Part shown: positions 50,203-56,200 of the stretch, one piece after another
Layout: each line of letters starts with the position of its first letter
Numbering within the stretch: the stretch's first letter is position 1
Assembly: GCF_025464955.1 (NCBI RefSeq)
Contig: NZ_JAODNM010000149.1
Span: 1 to 56,200, forward strand
Origin: Amycolatopsis sp.
GTDB taxonomy: Bacteria > Actinomycetota > Actinomycetes > Mycobacteriales > Pseudonocardiaceae
Direction: 5' to 3'
DNA length: 56,200 nucleotides
Translations under genes and position numbers: made by a program
Notes under the pieces: generated by a model
Seen by the model: only the letters and a program-made list of their open reading frames with translations
Databases searched by the model: none
Told to the model about the DNA's origin: nothing

Positions 50203-50981
50203 CACGAACTCCTCGGAGTCGGAGTGAAGTCGCCGGCCGTGCGGCCACCGTCGACGGTGAGCGTCGTCCCGGTCACGAACGACGCCGCGCTCGAACACAG
50301 CCACAGGATCGCCGACGACGCGTCGCGTGGGCCGGAGGTCCGGCCGAGCGGGATCGTCCGCCGCATCTTGTCGACGTGCTCGGGTGGGAGGTCGCTGACC
50401 TCGCTGCCCGGGGCGAACCCGGGCGCCACCGCGTTGACCCTGATTCCCGCCTCGGCGGATTCGAGCGCGAGCGCCTTGGTGAGCATCTCCAACGCGGACT
50501 TGCTCGCGGCGTAGATCCCGCCGGTGCGCGTGGTCCGCTGCGCCGCACCGGAGCTCAGGTTGATCACGTTGCCCTCGACGCCCGCCTCGGTCATCGTCGC
50601 GATCACATGCTGTGCCAGCTGGAAGGGGGCGATCACGTTGACGTCGAAGATCGACTCGATCAGGCCGCGGTCGGTCGTGGCGACCGGGGTGCGTGGATAG
50701 ATCCCGGCGTTGTTGACCAGGATGTCGGCAGTGGGCCACAGCCGGTCGAGCGCGACGAGCACCTCCTCGATCCCGGATTCGGTGCTCAGGTCCGAAATCA
50801 CGCTGTGCGCGCCGAGCCGCCCGCCGAGTTCCTTCAGCGGTTCGACCCGGTTGTCGCACAACAGCAGCTCGGCCCCGGCGGCACTGAACGCCTCGGCGAT
50901 CCAGGTGCCGATGATCCCGGACGCACCGGTGAGCACGACCCGTTTGCCGTCGAATTCCTCGCCGTAGTTGGGAATCGTCAC
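50202..50981 (-). CDS. Short-chain dehydrogenase/reductase
   Basis: A 259-residue SDR. Rossmann motif VVLTGASGIIGTWIAEAFSAAG, NNAG in ILVNNAGIYPR, catalytic Ser in VINLSSGA and the Tyr-Lys pair in GGIYAASKSAL. The Asp after LLLC favours NAD(H). TGATG overlap couples it with the deacetylase. It probably oxidises or reduces a hydroxyl group of a pathway intermediate; the substrate is not evident. Confidence 0.93.
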   Translation of the reverse strand: MTIPNYGEEFDGKRVVLTGASGIIGTWIAEAFSAAGAELLLCDNRVEPLKELGGRLGAHSVISDLSTESGIEEVLVALDRLWPTADILVNNAGIYPRTPVATTDRGLIESIFDVNVIAPFQLAQHVIATMTEAGVEGNVINLSSGAAQRTTRTGGIYAASKSALEMLTKALALESAEAGIRVNAVAPGFAPGSEVSDLPPEHVDKMRRTIPLGRTSGPRDASSAILWLCSSAASFVTGTTLTVDGGRTAGDFTPTPRSS

Positions 50982-51844
50982 GCCCTGGCCCCCTCCTTCT
51001 TGAAGATCCGGCTGCGCCGGACGTCGGTCCGCCTGGCCGGATCCAGCCGGTCCCTGGCCGCGTCACCGAGCAGGTTCACCGCCAGCACCAACACGAACAG
51101 CGCAAGTCCCGGGAAGGTGGCGAGCCACCACGCGGAGCCGAGGTACTGCTGTCCGTCAGAGAGGATCGAGCCCCAAGACGAGGTGGGCGGCTGCACGCCG
51201 AGCCCGAGAAACGACAGCGAAGCCTCGTAGACGACCATCAGGCCCAGTTCGAGGGTCGCCACGACGATCGTCACCGGCAGGACCTCTGGGAGCACGTGCC
51301 GCAGCACGATCCACCATGCCGGGGCGCCCGTGGCTGTCGCGGCGCGGACGAACCCGCGGTCGCGGGTCTGCAAGGTCGTCGAATACGCGATACGGGCGTA
51401 GCGCGGCCAGCGGACGAGCGCGAGGCACAGCACGACGTTGACCAGGCTCGGGCCGAGCACCGCGACCACCAGGATCGCGAGCAGGAAGAACGGTACGGAC
51501 AGGACGACGTCGACGAGCCGCATGATCACCGCGCCGAGCCAGCCCCGGCGCCATCCGGCGATCACGCCCAGCGCGACGCCGAAGATCCCGGAGGCGAGCA
51601 CCGCGACCACCGCGACGAGCAGCGAGACGCGGGTGCCGTACATCGTGCGGGACAGGACGTCCCGGCCGAGCGCGTCAGTGCCCATGAGGTGCTGGGCGTT
51701 CGGACTCATCAGCCGCTGGGCGAGTGTGGTGGTGTCCGGGTCGTAGGGCGCGAAGAGCGGCGCGAAGAGCGCCACCAGTACGTAGAGGACAAGAATCGCC
51801 AGTGGCAGCCGGACCCCGGCCACCGCGCGCAGTCGCTTCATCAT
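50978..51844 (-). CDS. Oligopeptide-type ABC permease (DppC-like)
   Basis: A 288-residue permease with about six helices. The N-terminal region has LFAPYDPDTTTLAQRLMSPNAQHLMGTDALGRDVLSR, typical of DppC/OppC; the EAA loop is FVRAATATGAPAWWIVLRHVLPEVLP. ATG 51844 was chosen for AGGGAGA 7 bases upstream; it overlaps the DppB-like stop. The C-terminal RDRLDPARR is typical of the family. Confidence 0.93.
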   Translation of the reverse strand: MMKRLRAVAGVRLPLAILVLYVLVALFAPLFAPYDPDTTTLAQRLMSPNAQHLMGTDALGRDVLSRTMYGTRVSLLVAVVAVLASGIFGVALGVIAGWRRGWLGAVIMRLVDVVLSVPFFLLAILVVAVLGPSLVNVVLCLALVRWPRYARIAYSTTLQTRDRGFVRAATATGAPAWWIVLRHVLPEVLPVTIVVATLELGLMVVYEASLSFLGLGVQPPTSSWGSILSDGQQYLGSAWWLATFPGLALFVLVLAVNLLGDAARDRLDPARRTDVRRSRIFKKEGARA

Positions 51845-52827
51845 GCTGGTTCTCCCTTGCCACCGGTCGAAACCCGGGGATCGATCACGCCGTACAACAG
51901 GTCGGTGCACAGGTTGATCACGACGTAGACCCCGGAGGCCAGGATCACGATCGCCTGCACCACGGGGAAATCGCGGGCGGAGACCGATTGGATGGTCAGC
52001 TGGCCCAGCCCCGGCCAGGCGAAGATGACCTCCGTGACGACAGCGCCGCCCAGCAGGTTGGCCAGCTCGAGCCCCGCCACCGTCAGCACGGGGATCGCGA
52101 CGTTGCGGGCGAGATGCCTGCTGACCAACCGAAATCCCCCCGCGCCTTTCGCGCGGGCCGTGCGCATGTAGTCCATCGGCAGCTGTTCGAGCACCGCGCC
52201 GCGCGTCACTCTCGCGATGGCCGCGGCTGAGAGCGACGCGAGCGTGATACTGGGCAGCAGTAAGGAAAGCGGGCCGTCATATCCGGTCGACGGCAGCCAG
52301 CGGAGGCCGACCGAGAACACCAAGACGAGCAGCAGTCCGGTCCAGAACGCCGGCATCGCCTGCCCGGCGAGGACGATCGGCATCAGCACCCGTTCCTGCC
52401 ATTTGCCCCGGTTGAGCGCGGTGATCACCCCGACGGTGACCCCGAACAGCAGCGACAGCAGCAGCGCGGCCACCGCGAGGTTCGCGGTGTACGGGAGACG
52501 CTCGGTGATCAGGTCGATCGCGGGCCGGTTCTGCACGTAGGAATAGCCCAGATCACCGTGCAGCGCATTGCCCAGGAAGTGGCGATATTGGTCCCAGAGC
52601 GAGGCGTTGAGCCCGAGTTTGTCCCGCAGGCGGTCGATGTCGGCCGCGGTCGCGCCGTCGGGCACCAGCAGGCGCGCCGGGTCACCCGACAGGCGCAGCG
52701 CGAAGAACACGATGGTGACCACGCCGAACAACGCCAGCAGCGCCTGCCCGAGCCGTCCGGCGACATATCTGGTGGTGCCCGACGAAAGCATCCGCGACGG
52801 CGAGCGCCGCACCGAAATCGTGGCCAT
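51841..52827 (-). CDS. Oligopeptide-type ABC permease (DppB-like)
   Basis: A 328-residue permease. ATG 52827 is where family similarity starts (YVAGRLGQALLALFGVVTIVF); a longer open frame runs antisense-like through the preceding gene and is discarded. GDPARLLVPDGATAADI and LGLNASLWDQYRHFLGNALHGDLGYSY are conserved in DppB/OppB; the EAA loop is MRTARAKGAGGFRLVSRHLARNVAIP. It forms the pore with the DppC-like protein. Confidence 0.93.
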   Translation of the reverse strand: MATISVRRSPSRMLSSGTTRYVAGRLGQALLALFGVVTIVFFALRLSGDPARLLVPDGATAADIDRLRDKLGLNASLWDQYRHFLGNALHGDLGYSYVQNRPAIDLITERLPYTANLAVAALLLSLLFGVTVGVITALNRGKWQERVLMPIVLAGQAMPAFWTGLLLVLVFSVGLRWLPSTGYDGPLSLLLPSITLASLSAAAIARVTRGAVLEQLPMDYMRTARAKGAGGFRLVSRHLARNVAIPVLTVAGLELANLLGGAVVTEVIFAWPGLGQLTIQSVSARDFPVVQAIVILASGVYVVINLCTDLLYGVIDPRVSTGGKGEPA

Positions 52828-52829
52828 GG

Positions 52830-54365
52830 TCAGCTCACCTTCATATCGGTCAGGAAGAAGCTCTCCTGCGCGTCCGGTGTCCAACCGACTCGGGAGTTCG
52901 CGCCGTAGATCGCGTAGTCCTGGAACAGCCCGATGCCGGGGAGGGCTGCGGCGAGGATCTCGAACGACGCGTTGTACAACTCGACGCGTTTCGCCGGATC
53001 GGTGACCGTCCGGGCGCGCTCGACGAGCTTGTCGAACGCGGGATTCGAGTAGGAACTCCAGATGGTGCCGGTGTGGAAGAGCGGGTAGATCACGCCGTCG
53101 GCGTCGAGGCACGAGCACGACCAGCGGCCGAACCGCACCGCGCCCCAGTCGTGCGCGGGGGCCTGGACCTTCTTGAGGTAGGTGGCCTGGTCGGTGTTCC
53201 GGATCTCGACCTGGAGCCCGACCGCGGCGAGGTCGGCCTGGATGGCCTGCACGATCTGCGGATTGAACGACGGCGAGGTCGCCATCACGACGGTCGCGCC
53301 GCGCACGCCGGCTTCGTCGATCAGCCTGTTCGCGGTGGCCGGGTCGTACCGGTTGTCCGGCAGGCTGGTGTCGTAGCCGAACGCGAGCGGGCTGAGCAGG
53401 GAGTTGATCGGTTTCGCGTACCCTCGCTGGAGGTTCTTGATCAACGCGTCGTAGTTGATCGCGGCCGCGATCGCGCGCCGGACGCGCGGATCGTTGACGG
53501 CACCACCATTGATGGTGTTGAAAGCGACATACGCGACGCGTTCGGTCGGCGTCGAGAGGACGGAGAGCTTGGGGTCGCGGGTGATCTGGTCGGCGGCGTC
53601 CGGAGTGAGCGTGGTGACGAGGTCGGCCTTCCGGGACTGCAGGTCCGCGACCCGGCTCGCGACGTTGGGCACCGCGCGGAACACCGCGCTGCGCACCTGC
53701 GGCGCCGGTCCCCACCACGTCGGGTTCACCCGCAGCACGATCTCCGAGCCTGCCGTCGCCGACACGACCACGTACGGTCCGGAGCCGATCGGCTTGGCCG
53801 CGAACTCCTTGTCCCCCACCTTCTTCACATACGCCTCGGGAACCACGGACAGCGTCGTCAGATAGCTGAGCAGGGTCGGCGAAGGCACCGAAGTCCGCAC
53901 GATCAGATCCGGGCCTTCGGCCAGCGCCTGACTGACGACGGAGAAATTCGCGTACTGCTGACTGCCGAAGCTCTTGTCAAGGATGCGGTTGAGGCTGAAG
54001 GCCGCGTCCGCCGCCGTCAGTGGTGAGCCGTCGCTGAAGGTGACCCCGGGCCGGATGGCGAACTTCCATGTTTTCGGATCGAGCTGCGACCACGAGGTCG
54101 CGATCGACGGCTTCAGCTCGTTCGTCTTCGGGTCCCGGCGCAGCAGCGGGTCGAAGATGTTGCGGTACACCGAATAGCTGTCGGTGTCGTACTGCTGGCC
54201 GGGGTCCAGCGTGGAAGGATAGTTCGTGGTGTCGATGACCAGGGTGGACGCGTCCCGCCCCTCGGTGGCCGGCGCGATCCCACAGGCGGCCGTGGCCAGG
54301 GAAACCGCGACCGCCATCGTGGCCAGCGCCTTGCGTGTCGTCCTGCCTGTCCGATCCCGTGTCAT
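52830..54365 (-). CDS. Oligopeptide-type ABC substrate-binding lipoprotein (SBP_bac_5)
   Basis: A 511-residue binding protein with lipoprotein signal: ALATMAVAVSLATAACG (Cys near residue 28). Family blocks are TTNYPSTLDPGQQYDTDSY, IATSWSQLDPKTWKFAIRPGVTFSDGSPLTAADAAFS and VNDPRVRRAIAAAINYDALI. DppA/OppA-like proteins bind peptides, nickel, opines or other amino-acid derivatives. It is the first gene of the minus-strand operon; a TGGAT-type palindrome 49-66 bases upstream is a candidate GntR site. Confidence 0.94.
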   Translation of the reverse strand: MTRDRTGRTTRKALATMAVAVSLATAACGIAPATEGRDASTLVIDTTNYPSTLDPGQQYDTDSYSVYRNIFDPLLRRDPKTNELKPSIATSWSQLDPKTWKFAIRPGVTFSDGSPLTAADAAFSLNRILDKSFGSQQYANFSVVSQALAEGPDLIVRTSVPSPTLLSYLTTLSVVPEAYVKKVGDKEFAAKPIGSGPYVVVSATAGSEIVLRVNPTWWGPAPQVRSAVFRAVPNVASRVADLQSRKADLVTTLTPDAADQITRDPKLSVLSTPTERVAYVAFNTINGGAVNDPRVRRAIAAAINYDALIKNLQRGYAKPINSLLSPLAFGYDTSLPDNRYDPATANRLIDEAGVRGATVVMATSPSFNPQIVQAIQADLAAVGLQVEIRNTDQATYLKKVQAPAHDWGAVRFGRWSCSCLDADGVIYPLFHTGTIWSSYSNPAFDKLVERARTVTDPAKRVELYNASFEILAAALPGIGLFQDYAIYGANSRVGWTPDAQESFFLTDMKVS

Positions 54366-54413
54366 CGGTTGATCCCGTCCGTCAGCACTGCCCAGATCAC
54401 TGCTTCACCACAT

Positions 54414-54431
54414 TGGATCAGATCTAATCCA
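54414..54431. promoter_or_regulatory. Candidate GntR operator before the transporter operon
   Basis: TGGATCAGATCTAATCCA is symmetric at 16 of 18 positions. With the preceding T it contains TTGGATC, shared with the site at 55742. It lies 49 bases before the binding-protein start. Confidence 0.55.
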
Positions 54432-54487
54432 TTTTGACCCCCGGATCCGCCGGGTTTAACCGGCCCGCAACACCCCCGCGACGGTGT

Positions 54488-55705
54488 TTACCTCGCCGGA
54501 ATACGACCGTCCTTCGCCAGCGTCGGCACGTCGACCGACACCGTCTCCGGGTACTTCACGCCGGTACCGGTGTTGAGGACGACCACTTCGTCGTCTTCGC
54601 CGAGCCACCCGCCCTCGCGCAGCTGCCGGGCGGCGACGAAACAGGCCGCGCCCTCCGGGCAGATGAACGTGCCTTCTGCGGTGGCCAGCTCGACCTGGGC
54701 GGCGAGGAGTTCCTCGTCGGTGACCGCGATCGCGGTGCCGCCGGTGTCGTAGACCGCCTCCAGCACCAGGAAGTCGCCGAGCGCCTTGGGCACGGTGATG
54801 CCGAAGGCCACGGTCTTGGCGTCCGGGAAGGGTTCACTCTCCCGGGCTCCACGATTGAAGGCTTCGACGATCGGGGCGCAGCCCGTCGCCTGCACCGCGA
54901 CCAGCCGGGGCAGCGGGCCGGCCACCCAGCCGAGCTCCAGCATCTCCCGGAGGGCCTTGTAGATCCCGATGATCCCCACGCCGCCGCCGGTCGGGTACAG
55001 GATGACGTCCGGCAACCGCCAGCCGAGCTGCTCGGCGATCTCGTAGCCCATCGTCTTCTTGCCTTCGAGCCGGTAAGGCTCCTTCAGGGTCGACACGTCC
55101 TGGTAGCCGTCACGCTCGGCCACCGCCGCCCCGATGAGCTTTCCCGCGTCCCCGATCAAGCCGTCGACGAGATACAACTCGGAACCGGCGGCATGACACT
55201 CCGCCCTGGTGATCGCGGGCGCGTCGACCGGCATCGCGATGAGACTCGCCATCCCGGCGCGCGCGGCGTAGAGCGCCCAAGCCGCGCCGGCGTTGCCGTT
55301 GGTCGGCATCGCGACACCGCGGACCCCGAGCTCAGCGGCCCTGGACACCCCGACGGCAGCTCCTCGGGCCTTGAAGGTGCCCGTCGGTACGAGCCCTTCG
55401 TCCTTCATGAGCAGCCGCGATAGCCCGATCTGCTTGGCATAAGTGGGGAGGTTCAGCAGCGGCGTCATGCCCTCTCCGAGACTGACGATCTGCTCGCTCG
55501 AGCGCACTGGCAACAACTCGTGGTACCGCCACAGATCCGGCGCCCGCCCGGCAATCTCCTCCCGGCTCACCGTTTCGCGAACCACCTCCAGGTCGTACCT
55601 CGCCAGCAGTGGCGCACCGGCCGCTGAGGTGCCCTGCACCTGGTCGGCGTCGTACCGCTCCCCGGTCCGCGAGCACTCCAGGTGGGTGAGGGCTGAAAAG
55701 GCCAC
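54488..55705 (-). CDS. Threonine-synthase-like PLP enzyme
   Basis: A 405-residue fold-type II PLP enzyme. GTG 55705 follows GGAGGAG by about 5 bases and starts at the family N-terminus, which has a rubredoxin-like ECSRTGERYDADQ where threonine synthases often carry a zinc knuckle. SLGEGMTPLLNLPTYAKQ, Lys112 in PTGTFKARGAAVG (Schiff base), PTNGNAGAAWALYAARAG and the phosphate loop TGGGVGIIGI are all intact. The same fold serves threonine synthase, threonine dehydratase and diaminopropionate lyase. Outside a threonine operon and near an amino-acid-derivative importer, a catabolic beta-elimination or replacement is more likely than threonine synthesis (inference). Confidence 0.9.
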   Translation of the reverse strand: MAFSALTHLECSRTGERYDADQVQGTSAAGAPLLARYDLEVVRETVSREEIAGRAPDLWRYHELLPVRSSEQIVSLGEGMTPLLNLPTYAKQIGLSRLLMKDEGLVPTGTFKARGAAVGVSRAAELGVRGVAMPTNGNAGAAWALYAARAGMASLIAMPVDAPAITRAECHAAGSELYLVDGLIGDAGKLIGAAVAERDGYQDVSTLKEPYRLEGKKTMGYEIAEQLGWRLPDVILYPTGGGVGIIGIYKALREMLELGWVAGPLPRLVAVQATGCAPIVEAFNRGARESEPFPDAKTVAFGITVPKALGDFLVLEAVYDTGGTAIAVTDEELLAAQVELATAEGTFICPEGAACFVAARQLREGGWLGEDDEVVVLNTGTGVKYPETVSVDVPTLAKDGRIPAR

Positions 55706-55741
55706 GGATTCTCCTCCGGACGGCGACAGTTTCCCGACATA

Positions 55742-55751
55742 TTGGATCCAA
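55742..55751. promoter_or_regulatory. Candidate GntR operator before the PLP gene
   Basis: TTGGATCCAA is a perfect 10-bp palindrome of the type bound by VanR-like FCD GntR proteins. It lies 37 bases before the start at 55705 and shares TTGGATC with the site at 54413-54419. The rest of 55752-55944 holds nothing I recognise. Confidence 0.5.
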
Positions 55752-55944
55752 AACCTGATCCCGTCAAGACCTGCCCGGGACAAACGACCCGACCACTCGC
55801 CGAAAGACCCACTTGAACTCAAAACGATCATGCCCCGACAGGACCGCGCCGGCGGATTCGCTCGGCCGGTCCTGCGCGATCTGCTCGCGGGCTGCACCGA
55901 GGTGCGATGCGCGGGGCGGCGGCCGGACAGGCTAGTTTGCTCGG

Positions 55945-56200
55945 GTGAGTCTCCTCGATGATGTGGCCGAGCGCGACGGCTGGCGATGCTGGGTGTGCGA
56001 CGAACCGGTCGACCCCGACATGTCGGTGAACGACCCGCGGGGACCCAGCGTCGACAGCCGGACCGCCGACCGCAAGGCCAAGGTCGCCGAGCGGCTCGCG
56101 CACCGCGGATGCAACACCCGCAAGGGCGCGGTCAAGGTGGTCATCGCCTGGCCGGACCGCCTGTACGTGGTCGAACCCGCGCCGCTGATCACCGTTGCCG
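55945..56200 (+). CDS. Conserved actinobacterial hypothetical protein (partial)
   Basis: GTG 55945 opens a frame running off the right edge: SLLDDVAERDGWRCWVCDEP, then NDPRGPSVDSRTADRKAKVAERLAHRGCNTRKG. Cys-x-x-Cys near residue 16 and a later RGCNTRKG cysteine resemble an HNH-endonuclease-like zinc site with weak catalytic residues. The protein is widely conserved in actinobacteria as an unnamed chromosomal gene; its function is unknown to me. There is only a weak ribosome site, possibly a leaderless start. It marks a return to core chromosome. Confidence 0.8.
   Translation, partial: MSLLDDVAERDGWRCWVCDEPVDPDMSVNDPRGPSVDSRTADRKAKVAERLAHRGCNTRKGAVKVVIAWPDRLYVVEPAPLITVA

Noticed and set aside
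52828..53718. N-terminal extension of the DppB-like permease frame
   Set aside because: Arg/Pro/Asp-rich shadow of the binding-protein gene; permease homology begins at ATG 52827.
1..56200. tRNA, rRNA or CRISPR array
   Set aside because: No cloverleaf-like GGTTCGA context outside coding genes and no regularly spaced direct repeats were found by eye; a dedicated search could still find a weak case.

Overview
This is a high-GC, gene-dense stretch of a filamentous-type actinobacterial chromosome. Codon usage with G/C at third positions, GTG and TTG starts, lipoprotein signals, AfsR-free but GntR/MarR/HxlR-rich regulation, and an actinobacterial conserved protein at the right edge all fit. The protein flavour suggests Pseudonocardiaceae (Amycolatopsis-like). 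That taxonomic call is inference; no rRNA or tRNA gene was found to anchor it.

Left third (1-14 kb) is a patchwork of oxidoreductases and hydrolases set in decayed DNA. Intact genes are two aldo/keto reductases, a MarR regulator divergent from a quinone-reductase-like enzyme, an HxlR regulator divergent from a CMD-NadC fusion gene (frameshifted in a C run), a type-B carboxylesterase, an alpha/beta hydrolase and a CGNR-type regulator. Between them lie remnants of an MmyB-like regulator, a tyrosine recombinase, an IS630-type transposase, a PAS protein, an internally deleted aldo/keto reductase, an aldehyde dehydrogenase and an acyl-CoA synthetase. Two genes here share a 20-bp palindromic element just upstream of their starts.

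14.2-25.2 kb is one tightly packed plus-strand operon for organosulfur uptake and oxidation: hydrolase, ketopantoate-reductase-like gene (frameshifted), sulfurtransferase, Ssu-type permease, ATPase, binding lipoprotein, two paralogous flavin monooxygenases, a second binding lipoprotein, an acyl-CoA-dehydrogenase-like flavoenzyme and a glycolate-oxidase-like FAD enzyme. A 13-codon minicistron bridges two of the genes.

25.2-26.9 kb is another graveyard (CoA-binding protein, LysR and serine recombinase remnants). 26.9-33.5 kb carries a PHM-like copper monooxygenase lipoprotein, a strong terminator, a DoxD-Rieske membrane fusion with an internal Tat-like motif, and an MMPL transporter with an OmpR/sensor-kinase pair.

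33.5-40 kb is a GntR-controlled cluster: regulator, binding lipoprotein, double-domain permease, ATPase, AtuA-family protein and DUF4387 protein. An identical 14-bp palindromic operator precedes both the regulator and the transport operon. After a MarR gene and a nitrilase remnant comes a secreted beta-helix/IPT/discoidin protein preceded by a 22-bp perfect palindrome.

44.5-55.7 kb is a minus-strand operon: oligopeptide-type ABC importer, SDR, polysaccharide-deacetylase-like amidohydrolase, cytoplasmic penicillin-acylase-family Ntn hydrolase and a GntR regulator, with a threonine-synthase-like PLP enzyme upstream. Related TTGGATC-type palindromes precede the transporter operon and the PLP gene. 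The cluster looks like import and dismantling of an acylated amino-acid-like compound. The window closes with a partial conserved actinobacterial protein.
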